Assembly: GCF_905147045.1 (NCBI RefSeq)
Contig: NC_065906.1
Span: forward strand, 7,936,001-8,000,000
DNA: 64,000 nucleotides
Origin: Nymphalis io
Lineage: Eukaryota; Arthropoda; Insecta; Lepidoptera; Nymphalidae
Direction of reading: 5' to 3'
A program made the position numbers and the translations under genes. This document shows positions 37,925 to 48,900 of this stretch, in pieces. Position 1 is the stretch's first letter; the number at the start of each line of letters is the position of its first letter. The notes below the pieces were generated by a model. It was not told where the DNA came from. It saw nothing but the letters and a program-made list of their open reading frames with translations, and did no database searches.

Positions 37925-39149
37925 AAATGTTAAATGTGATGTTTCCTATAATTATTTGAAACAATATGATCTGATCCACACTTCTACAATAAATCCTCTT
38001 AAGTCTTCTTGGGAAAAATGATCCGTATGGCACAAATTTCGGGAATGTTATAGTCGTAAAATTATACTTTTAATTCTCTCAGTCTGTTTGTTAGCTCATA
38101 ACAACAAAACCTCTGAAACGATTGTAATTATACTTGATATTCAAGTAGTAGACCTGAATAAGGCGTTTTATAATTAACGTTATCAATAGATTAACTAGTC
38201 TTTTTTATAAAATTATATTGTGAGCTGAAGAAATTAAGGTTTTGTGCAGACACGACGTCTTTTCTTACACACGTCACTTTAACAGCCAACAGTGAGCCAG
38301 TGAAATATGAAAAGAAAAATCTTATACCTATATATATATCTTTGATCACATTTTTATCAGCACATTGTTATATATAACTAACCATTTATATTTGCATGCC
38401 AATTTCTGGCGTAACCACTTACCGCCAACTAACCAATTTGTCACGTCACCCATAAAATATATACATTAAAAATACATCAATTATTTATAAAACATATGAA
38501 ATCGAAATTCAAAATTTTTAATAACTTTCTTCAGTTTATTTAAGAAAGGCAGATGAGCATACAGATAATTAATTGTTTCACACTATAGTGATAAGCATAT
38601 CTAAACTACCTACATAAGTGATTAAAGAGACTTATAAATATTGTTCGTATTAATAGTTTATTTATTTTATTTTTTTGTATTTGGAAAATATATTTAATAA
38701 AAATTAATAAATAATATAATATAAAAAATAAATAATATCTACAACACCCCGTTTATTAGGCAATGAAACTTATTAGTGAGGTTCAAACATTTATAATGAA
38801 TTGACTCTAATAATGTTCCAGAGTAAATCAGCTGAGATCAAAACCCTCGTGTTTACTTTATCTGCTTGATTTCCAACGACTAATCGTAATACTAATGAAC
38901 TATACAATTCACGCATCACTGGTGACAATTATAAATTAGTTCATTAATAATAGGATGGAGACGTTTTGAAATACAGAATATTATCACGACGGAATAAAAC
39001 AAAAGAAACTGAACACGTCTCGCTAAAATGGGGCCAAAAAACATACAACTTTGAATGAGTTACAATAAAAAAACAATTTTACTTTTTTTTAATATAGTCC
39101 AATTATTATATTAATTTAGCCCGCCATCATCATGCCATGATTTTGTTTT

Positions 39150-39295
39150 TTTTGGAGGCAATAAATATCTAAGAGGTCACCATTACCAATAGACGCTGCC
39201 ACTTAGAACTATACCATTACTTATAGCATCAATGGGATGCCATCATTAGAGTCTGTATGTTATATTTTATGTCCCTTGTGCCCGTAATATAGATT
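39150..39295 (-). repeat. SINE family A fragment
   Basis: Degraded 3' half of family A on the minus strand, ending at ATGTCCCTTGTGCCCGTAAT. Its inner end forms part of the 223-bp inverted repeat described separately. Confidence 0.6.
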
Positions 39296-39476
39296 GGAAT
39301 TATTTAGCCAGTTATTTATTTAATTTCACTTTATCACCGTTGAAATTATATTATCAACTTACAACGAAGAGCTTAACACTTCTTCAAAAATACTTACATA
39401 GACTTTAATACTAGTCACTTAGTTACAATAACCACAGATATATTTTAAATTTATTTATAATAAATAATAATAATAA
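39254..39476 (-). repeat. Long inverted repeat, left arm
   Basis: 223 bases matching 41932-42154 in opposite orientation with only a few differences. It includes a family A scrap (CCTTGTGCCCGTAATAT) and an (ATT)n end that touches a family B SINE. Confidence 0.93.
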
Positions 39477-39769
39477 AAGCCTGTTAATGTCCCATGTCTG
39501 CTGGACTAAGGCCTCCTATCCATTTTGAGAAGGTTTCGAGCTTATTTCACCACGCTGCTTCAATGCGGGTTGGTGGAATACACATGTGGCAGAATTTCAA
39601 TGAAATCAGACACATGCAGGTTTCCTCACGATGTTTTCCTTCACCGTCAAGTACGAGATGAATTATAAGCACAAATTAAGCACATGAATATTCAGTGGTG
39701 CTTGCCCAGGCTTGAACCCACGATCATCGGTTAAGATTCACGCGTTCTAACCACTAGGCCATCTCTGCT
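39477..39769 (-). repeat. tRNA-derived SINE family B copy
   Basis: Full-length minus-strand family B copy. The sequence adjoining its left end is one arm of the 223-bp inverted repeat. Confidence 0.92.
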
Positions 39770-40161
39770 CTAAGATACATTAAAAGATAAGTGATATATT
39801 ACTTTACACAGACTTAGAAAAATATGTTTATTTCAAGCCTTTGCCCAATATTGTTAGTACTTATTTACAAGTAATAGTAAAATATTGTACTTGAGACACT
39901 AGATTGTTACTTAAAAATGCTACTTTCTGTATAATTCATGACCACATGGAATAGTGGCGTGGAGTGAAGCGGTATTTCTCCGTCAAATATCTGATTTCGT
40001 CAGATTCTCTAAGCATAAAATTAACTAAAACTCCGGTTATCATTATACAAATATGTTTTTTACTATTACTAGGTATAAAAATATAATTTGAAATAAGAGG
40101 CGAATATTTGTGCCGCACAAGCATATTCCGCTGCGGCACGATTTTTTTTAATGTGTAAAAC

Positions 40162-40350
40162 GGACCAATTCTACTAACAAATTGACACTTTATCGCGATT
40201 AAGTTGCTGTTTAACCGTTTTCCTATTCTTTAATTTAATTACCGACTATTAGCATAAAAGTTAACAATTAAGTTTGGTTTTGACACAACGGCATATGTTA
40301 ACATCATATCGGTTCGGTTCCGATTCCGATTGGAATTGAATCGGGAACGT
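40162..40350. mobile_element. MITE family H copy (right end lost)
   Basis: Starts GGACCAATTCTACTAACAAA and shares its interior (CATAAAAGTTAACAATTAAG) with the copy at 21705. The right terminal repeat is not recognisable after GATTGGAATTGAATCGGGAA. Confidence 0.6.
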
Positions 40351-40736
40351 ATATAAAATGGCTATCCTCGTTAGTGCTAATGTTGCCAATACAAATAAAT
40401 AAGCAAGTCATTAGCATCGAAGTGATTTATTTGCTTGTTTTAAACAACATGGTGGTAAAGGCGTCTCGTTTGACTAATATGCGTTGAATTTAATGACTAT
40501 TAGAGACTCGAAGTTATAAATAAGTAAATAAGCACTTCACACTCATCACATTAACGCAATCAAACACAAATGATTAATTTGTACAATTTTTTTAACAAAT
40601 GAGTACTTAACTTTAAGCATTTTTAGCGCTTTAAGTATAATTTTTATTAAGGAATCAATTATTTTTTGCTTTTTTTTAATTTTTTAATATTGTGAAAAAA
40701 TGTAAATTTTGTTTGGTTCGGACCTACATACATATT

Positions 40737-40850
40737 GGCAGTGCTTCCGTGCCTCGGACAGCACGTAAAGGATTACCAGAATGGTATCAGATATCCGACT
40801 ATTAGAGTGAGATAATAGAGAATGCACGTATGTGCATATACGCTTACATT
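40737..40850 (+). repeat. SINE family C fragment
   Basis: Central family C piece (TTCCGTGCCTCGGACAGCAC to GAATGCACGTATG), diverged and truncated at both ends. Confidence 0.65.
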
Positions 40851-41848
40851 AACAATATATACATTAACAATATATTTTCTGTCTTTAGTTTTTTAGTTCT
40901 GTGGTCGCATTCGGTCGCATGCTTTGTATTAGGATTTGAAATATCGTCAAGACGCTTCTACGGGCAACTGTTGGTCAAAATAATTGCAAACGTTTAAAAG
41001 TCTATTTAAATCATTGGAATTTAAACACTTTTTATCCGTACTTGATAATGTGATTACTTTGATAGTCATTCCATTTTCAAAGACACCGCAGCAAAGGGAT
41101 TTAAAACGTGCACTGTATAGCAAAAACCTTAAAATTTAACTGGTTCAATGAAATTTAGTTGAGTAAAAAGTAACGTATGACGGCCGACCTGTTTTTTAAC
41201 TGCCCTTTTGTATGTCCGTGCTCCATTGTTAGTATTATAAAAAATATAAATATAAATTTTAAAAATTTAAATAAAATACTGGCTTCTAAAATATTGAGTG
41301 TAAATAAAATAAGTGTTTTTTTTTAAGTTTTAAAAGTACCGTTTACTTTTTTTTCTGAACTATAAGTAAGTCCTTATGTTGATTTATTAGTGGAACCAAA
41401 ATAAACGGCAAAGAAAAGTTTTAAGTGTGTCATTATATAAAAATCATGACGCTTAATCATACAATTAAATAAAATTAAGAATTAGTTTAAAATAAATGTA
41501 GAAATTCGGCCATTTTTTAATGTTATTAATAAAAATCTAAACACGTTGAATATTATCTTATGTTTTTTTATATACCGCAATATCCTTTATTCGTCACATT
41601 TATATTTTCTCTTGCTATTGTTGTTATTTATTAGTGAAACACTTTAATACTTTTATGAAATTTTAAACACTACGCATGCAGTGTTTGATTTTAAATTTGG
41701 GTACATTAAATGTTTCTAGTTTTAGACACGATTTATTAAGTTTTATGTAACATTCGCTAGAAAACCTTTAATAAATAAATAAATAATAACCATTTTATCA
41801 TGAAAATTTACAAGCTTACTTAAAAAACATATATCCCTAACTACACAT

Positions 41849-42225
41849 AGCCAGCACTGGCCCTGGGGTAGAGCGAGAGGAGGAACACGCGAATCTTAAC
41901 CGACCCGGGCAAACACCACTGAATGTTCATGTTATTATTATTATTTATTATAAATAAATTTAAAATATATTTGTGGTTATTGTAACTAAGTGACTAGTAT
42001 TAAAGTCTATGTAAGTATTTTTGAAGAAGTGTTAAGCTCTTCGTTATAAGTTGATAATATAATTTCAACGGTGATACGGTGAAATTAAATAAATAACTGG
42101 CTAAATAATTTCAATCTATATTACGGGCACAAGGGACATAAAATATAACATACAACACTCCAAAATCTTCTCCTCAAAAAAGCGGGAGGCCTTAGCCCAG
42201 CAGTGGGACATTCACTGTTAGCTGC
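41849..42225 (+). repeat. tRNA-derived SINE family B copy, interrupted
   Basis: Plus-strand family B head (41849-41931, with part of the tRNA-like region deleted) and 3' end (about 42158-42225) are separated by 223 bases that copy, in inverse orientation, the flank of another family B copy at 39254-39476. The SINE's own middle is missing. Confidence 0.8.
41932..42154 (+). repeat. Long inverted repeat, right arm
   Basis: Reverse complement of 39254-39476, embedded in the middle of a family B SINE. About 2.45 kb separates the arms. Confidence 0.93.
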
Positions 42226-42614
42226 ATTCACATTAGTTGTTACTTACTCATATTGATATCGGTGATTCGACGAGAAAAATAAAGGAATTCTTATTTTGTA
42301 TTTTCATTTTGCGAAACAAATAAGAAAAATCAAAACAACCTTTTTCAAGTGTCATATCAAATGAAAAGGCTCGCTTTGAGAAATACAAAATATCAACTCC
42401 AGATTGAGCTAAATTGAAATTCTGAAGTTGGTTTCCTAACTCTGGACATAATTTATGTAATTTTTATCTTGTATGTACGTGACGCGTATACAGTTGCCAT
42501 ATTTTATTTATTTATTTTTTTATTTTTTTTATTCATTATAAATACGTTCAATAACTATCAATTACGATCCCCGTATTTCGTACCACATCTGCATGGCATC
42601 TCGTCACGGCTACT

Positions 42615-42765
42615 TTTTTATATTTAGTATAACATACGGATAAATGGACCAGCTTATGATAAGTGGTGATATAAAACACTCCATAAGATCCAAGAAATCG
42701 TATTCCTCGTGCCTGTAATTACACTGGCTCACTCACCCTTCTAACCGGCACGATGCAATATAGAG
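42615..42765 (-). repeat. SINE family A fragment
   Basis: Minus-strand partial copy with CTGTAATTACACTGGCTCAC intact but the outer parts degraded or deleted. Confidence 0.65.
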
Positions 42766-43860
42766 TACATATGTGTAAAAGATACAATAACAAATAAGTT
42801 AGTAGTATAGTATACGTAGTAGTTATCCAGATAAGCAAAGCAAAACCGGAAAATTAAAATATTTTATGTCTTTTTATAAAAATATCTATAAAAAAAAACT
42901 TTTCTTACAACCATAAGACATTTACAGACGCAAGCTCGAGACTATACAGCTAAAGACACGGTTCTATGTATTTTTGTTCTCGTACCATATAACTTGTACA
43001 TATGTAAACGTAATAACACATCCGTTCTACCTAGGTGCATCATTGTATTGATTGGCTGACATTAAACATGGCCGACGTATCGCTGGAAGATAATTATTCG
43101 TTATGATCTTGCATTTGAAGTCATGTATAGCCGCTGCTTAAATAACAACGTAGTGCCAATCGTGTAATGATGGCTTAAAAAGCAGTATCAAGGCTCCTTG
43201 CTGAGTAGTAGTCGTCTTTTATTTTTACCGCCTTAATAATAAGCTTGGAACGTTGAATTCGAATGTAATTTCTTATGATGCGTCTATATTTTTTATGAGT
43301 ATTGGCTACTGTCTGCCCGCTGCTTTATTTTACTTTTTAAACAAAATATCAGATTATAATTGTACGATTTAACTACTTACTACTAACTTAAATTGTTTTG
43401 CAAAACATTATTAAGTGGCTGCCTTGCTTTAGCTTTGCCTTTATCATGATCATAAAATTTATTTACTCTTAAATAAAAACAAATGTATTTTGAAAACGTA
43501 TTTAAAAGTATTTCAAACGTTAAAGTTTTCATTAAGTCATTTATAGGTTATTACAATAATATGATCCACTACCTGACACCAAAAAAGTGCTTGTTGGACC
43601 TTTAACTTTATTATAAGTACCTAGTAATATATTAATACAAGCGTCATCGCTTCATGGTACTGCAATTTCAAATCGGAATTGTGAAAGTTATTAAGACCCT
43701 TTTGTTAAGTAGGAAAATAACTGATGATCTTTAAATGCCTGAACGTCATACTTCATATAGCTAACAATCATTTCGATCTCATCAGGTTCTTCAAAATCAG
43801 TCCTTTCCTTTCCGCTTAAGACGGGATGGTACACGTTAAACTTATAATTTATTCACAAAA

Positions 43861-44148
43861 TATTTTTTTTTAGAAGAGGTAGGTGGACAAGCAAAATGTG
43901 CCACCTGATGGTAAGTCGTCACCAACGCCCATAGACATTGGCATTGTAAGAAAAGTTAACCATCGTTTCATCGCCAATACGCCACCACCCTTGGGAACTA
44001 AGATGTTATGTCCCATGTGCCTGTTATTACACTGTCTCACTTACCCTTCAAGCCGAAACACAAAAATATCAAGTACTGCTGTTTTGCGGTAGAATATCTG
44101 ATTAGTGGGCGGTACCTACCCAGACGAGCTTGCACAAAGCCCTACCGG
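43861..44148 (-). repeat. SINE family A copy
   Basis: Full-length minus-strand family A copy with a T-run, moderately diverged, between dsx and the channel gene. Confidence 0.9.
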
Positions 44149-44765
44149 TATAAGATACAAAAACAAATAATTTAATTCATATGCATCATAGAACTCAATT
44201 ATTTAAACTTGATAAATTAAGCTTTAGTAATTTAATTAAAAATATTATTGCACTAATCAGTTAAGATACAAAGCAAAGTCTGCAAACAATATCTAGTCAA
44301 GTAAAATAATATTTCAATGTTAAACCAAACCATGGCGTGTACAATAATTATACGTCGATACAATTTTTAATGAGCATGTTGATCTAATGGCTGAAAGCAG
44401 GCGATTTAAACACTTAGAAATCCGTATCGATAAACATATTCAGATATATTTATGTATTAGACTTATAATTATTATCAACTTGTCCAAGTTCTCCTGTCAA
44501 GCCTCCTTTCCGCACCGAGTCGACTCCAGCCAAGTTTTTCAGCTCACAATTTATTTGAAGGTTGTCGTTCTCCCTTCTATATCTATATTCATTCGTAAAT
44601 TTCTTTAGTTATTTATATTAAACTGTTTTATAACTTATTACACAATATTCTTAATCCTTAAATTAGTAAAGCAGCATATCGATTTTAATTCGTAATTGAA
44701 TCAATCATTATCAGAGAATGAAACACTTTTATCAAACAATGAGACATTTACTTTATAATAGAGTA

Positions 44766-44839
44766 ATAATTAACCCTTTCTTACGTCCCTCGTGTGGGAC
44801 CTCCACAAATGAAAGACCCCTGAACTGTTAAAGGGTTAA
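44766..44839. mobile_element. Tiny piggyBac-like MITE
   Basis: TTAACCCTTT (44770-44779) and AAAGGGTTAA (44830-44839) are exact inverted repeats around 50 bases. TTAA is the piggyBac target duplication and CCCTTT is a common piggyBac-like terminus, so this may be a 62-bp deletion derivative flanked by TTAA. Confidence 0.5.
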
Positions 44840-45054
44840 ACTTCAATAGCTTTAGAATTTTTTAATGCAACTTAATTTGCAGCAGTATTTAAGTTTTGTT
44901 ATTTATATTATTCAATCAAGTTGAATATCCTGTTCATAAGTATTTCAATTATTATTAATACTACTGTAAACATATATAATAGTGTATCACTCAGTAATTG
45001 TTGATTGTGTTATTTATATTGAAAGAAGCATCCTAAAAGCCACATCAAATACGC

Positions 45055-45240
45055 CATGGTTTATAAGAATCCATGCATGTCACATTAAAAGTAAACACTG
45101 TGCAGGAGGAAATTAAGTCTATTGCTGCACGTTATAAAGACTGGAGAAGCATCCAAATCCCCTGGCAGTTGTACTAACCAGGCCTAAGCATGCGCGAAGA
45201 CCTAAAAGGCCTGCAATAATAGACCTATCAAGCTAGACAT
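45055..45240 (+). pseudogene. Jockey-like LINE reverse transcriptase C-terminal fragment
   Basis: One frame reads NTVQEEIKSIAARYKD and the next frame continues RLEKHPNPLAVVLTRP. Together these resemble the C-terminal end of Jockey-clade non-LTR retrotransposon ORF2, where an HPNPLA-type motif is conserved. A one-base shift joins the two parts, so it is dead. No endonuclease or catalytic FADD-type motif is visible nearby. It lies about 500 bases upstream of the channel gene's first exon. Confidence 0.6.
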
Positions 45241-45719
45241 TGCCATAGTCTAGCACAAATGAAAAGAATTCTTAATGAAGAAATTACTATGCAAAACCAG
45301 ACTTGCCTCACAGCTGGTAGCTCATAGTTGACTGACTGATTGCAGATCAAATAAGAAAACATAAAAATAAAATAAAAATAGTTGCCCAAGATAATTGTAC
45401 AGAACCCTGAATACATTAATTCCCTATCACTTACGAAAGTATATAGTAACGTGTGACACGATCCTGATATTGTTTTGGTGTTAGAGATAATTCTGTTCCG
45501 TTCTATAAAACAAGCGACATTAAATAAATGTTAAAATTTTAATTATTACATATATAGTAACACAAACTTTCTCTGTGTGGCAAATCTCCCGCCCGAGTAT
45601 CTCCTGTCGCCTGTATGACATCGTTATTAACGATAAGGCCTAACATCCAAGTTATTTTTCTATTTATCCATAAAGCGTGTCATTTTAATAATCGAGTGCA
45701 ATAAAGTTTTTAAATATCT

Positions 45720-45910
45720 ATGATGAAAAGAAAAAATACAATGTGGTGGCGCGACTACAGAATGAGGCTTTATAGGCCGAGAGCGAGGAACATGAGCCTA
45801 GAATTAATTTTGAGAAGAATTACTAGGAAGACGTGCAAGGAATATGCTATGAACTGCTCTCTTGCTGGTGTTACTAAAATATTCGATTCGAAAATAGGCT
45901 ACAAGGAAAG
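45720..45910 (+). CDS. DEG/ENaC channel exon 1 (start codon)
   Basis: Residues 1-63 plus two bases. The cytosolic N-terminal domain is basic and contains the family-typical Cys/Ser segment CKEYAMNCSLAGVTKIFD just before TM1. The start is ATGATG; the second Met or Met8 (MWWRDYR) could be used instead. Donor is AAAG|GTAAAG. A decayed SINE begins only about 25 bases after the donor. Confidence 0.85.
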
Positions 45911-48900
45911 GTAAAGGCGTAAAGTAAAAATTTGCCTGTAAATATTCCACTTCTGGATTTAGGCCTCTCGTTTGGAGGAGAATTAGACAATCATGCATGG
46001 TTTTCTCATTATGCTCACCTTAACACCCAAAATATAAGCACCAGATAGATTATAAACACAAATTAAGTACATGAAAATAACTAATTCACGTGTTTTAACC
46101 ACTCGGCCATCTTGTTTCAACCAACTTATTGCGTGAAATTTGCCATAGTTCACGTGGCTCTGAAAAGTATGTGTTATTTTATAATAATAATATTACGTTA
46201 CTGCCCTGTTGGTCTAATGGCTACATGTAAAGTCGCAGACCCGGTAGTCCTGGGTTCAAATCCCAGGTCGGGCCAATAAAAAGTTATTGAGTTTTTCTGT
46301 AGCAGTCCTTAATATGAAAGTTGGAAGTATGTACACTCCCGTGCCTCGAAAAGCACACATAAAGCCGTTGTCCTCCGCCTGAACTCTTTCCGGTCGTGTC
46401 GAATGCCGTCCCATTGGATTATGAGTGTTAGGGATTACAGAGTGCACTTGTTGGCGCACACACTTGTGCACTTATATCTCCTGCGTAGTTGGCTAATCTC
46501 TCTTGAGATTGGCCGCCGTGGCTGACAACGGTCTGGAGGACGTTATCATTATTATTACTTTACTAATTATAATTAATGTAGAGAATTTTAAGGAATGGTC
46601 TAAGATTAATACTTTCCAGCTCTATTATTGTCAAAGTGCAAGTCAAATAAATGTTTTTTTTTTTAATTCAACGTGGAAGCATAATACTATCATTTAGTTT
46701 TTTATTTCAGGCTGGTCCGAATAGCCCTGTTCTGTGTGATGTTTGGAAGCATATTCTACTTCCTCCAGTACCTCTGGTTTGACAATCTCGCTAAACCTCT
46801 TATTGTTACCATGGAATCAACGACGTATCCTATATCGAATGTAGAATTTCCCGCAATCAGTCTTTGCAACTTCAACAGAATAAGCAAGAAAGCACTTCAA
46901 AGATATGTAAAAACAAAGTAGGTGCAGTTTTTTTATAATAATATGTTTACATAAAGGCATAGGTTTACATTTCATAAAGCTTAATTTATTATATTATAGT
47001 TTATCTGTGACGTAACTTATGACTTGTGCTAATAAATAGGAATTGGTTTGAAAAACTCTTCAATAGATTGTAAACCTCTTTAATATAGACTCATTTGGTT
47101 TATTTTGACAATTCATATTTTATTATAAAAATATAATTTAAATTATTTCTTTCTAACAGCGTGGATAAAGGCATCAACTTACTAACAAACGAATAGCTTA
47201 TTGAATTCGTTTCAACCACATCGAACAGAAAACATTCCAATGAAAGCTTCATTCAAATCTACTTAGATGATGTATCATAGATTAATTATATGTTATCTGT
47301 GATACACGTAATTTATTATTAGATACAGATTAACATATACATAATTATAATATTCAGTCTTAAGCTTGAATATACATTTTTATTTATTTTAAAGTTACAG
47401 GAAACTGGCACCGAACAATGAATCCATAGAACAAGTGGAATGGTTCTGCAAGCAGCTCGGACGACTATTGGACTACTCGTATAATAAATCTATACAAGTC
47501 CACCCTATACTATTTTCCTTCGTCAAACACCTTGGCGATAGTCATAACATCATTAAATTGATGCAAGAGGTTTGATTATATTCTAACTAATAGCTCGTTT
47601 CCAAAAGGCTTATCAGCAGTACGCTATTTTAATGACAGCATTCTTTAAATGTTATAATTATAAGATTCAATATCGCATATCAATTTCTTACATTTCGAAC
47701 GATCGTGTTTTGCGGTAAGTTTCGAGTTTGTTCTTATAGAACTCTAGAGATTGACAATACCTTAAAATAAAATCAAAATAGTTAATATTATATAATATCA
47801 TATTAAAATGTTATAATAAATCAATTCATCATTTCATATATGTGTGTTCCTTGTATAAACGTTTCTTATGTCTCATTATCTTGGGCTAGCTTCATTTATC
47901 AGTTTTTCTACCGCCAAGCAATACCGGGAGTATTTCGGTTTGCACTATAAATCTTGGTATATTAATCAGTGTCATTAAACCAAATATGTTCGTAAAATGA
48001 AAATGAATTGCATTCGAGTTACTGCGTAAGAGATAACTGCGGTAATTTTAAAGCAGAGATTAATAAGTCTGGATCGATGATGCAGAAATAGCCTCCAGCT
48101 TAATACGATGCTTTAGAATGAAATTTTATAAACAATGGCTCATTGGCAAGATCGTGGTTACGAGGTAGAAATATTGACAAGTTCCAATTAAAGATTTATT
48201 GTTATAAACCTTTGAAATATTATTTTGCGATCCGCCCTAGGCTAAAAAGTGTTTACTAGTGTGAGAATATATCGTTCAATTAATATAATGTATTCAAATG
48301 AATTGTAATGTAAATGTTGCCTAAGGTGGCATAGAGATGGTATGTTTATATCATTTTAAGTTTCATTTGTATGTTTCCAAACTACGAATGATGCAATGCT
48401 ACTGTGCCCAGGATCTGATTGAATGAGAGTAGAGTTATAGTTTTAAATGTAGAAAAAGTGTTTTTAGCATTTAGCAAGTGCTTGGAGCCTTATCGAAATC
48501 ACTAGACAATTACTCCGAATTTTAAATGAAGCACCAAAATCTGATTATTCGCAAGTACAATAAAATTGTTTCAAACTCATTGTTTCAGCTGTCACCTCCG
48601 TGTGAAGAATTATTAATACGGTGTTCGTGGTCCGGTGATATAATTGATTGTAAAAAAATATTTTTCGTTCATCGTACTGTTAGAGGACATTGCTGCACTT
48701 TTAACCTGGTTCTAGGTCTGGACGCGACTGACAGGTTCGTTAAAATTTAAATATTATTATTTTTTTATAACTATCAACAAATGCATATTAGTTATATTAC
48801 AGTTTCGAAGATTTTAGTTGAATTTGACATTTTAATAATGATTCATGGGTCGGCACGGTAGTATTCGCAAGCGATCCCGTGACGTCCCCCGACAAGACGG

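Larger units (their letters stand above)
33068..45054. other. dsx to channel-gene intergenic region
   Basis: Twelve kilobases with no gene recognised. It contains the SINEs, family D repeat, inverted repeat pair and MITEs listed individually. Stretches 34020-35080, 35640-36430, 37930-39140, 40860-41840, 42240-42600, 42780-43860 and 44150-44760 are AT-rich with nothing I can name. It should hold the promoters of dsx (leftward) and the channel gene (rightward). Confidence 0.7.

Noticed and set aside
47160..47280. Possible extra channel exon after a TTCTAACAG acceptor (NVDKGINLLTNE, then stop)
   Set aside because: The frame meets a TAG after 12 codons, and exon 2 joins exon 3 directly in phase with a family-like protein sequence. 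Read as intron.
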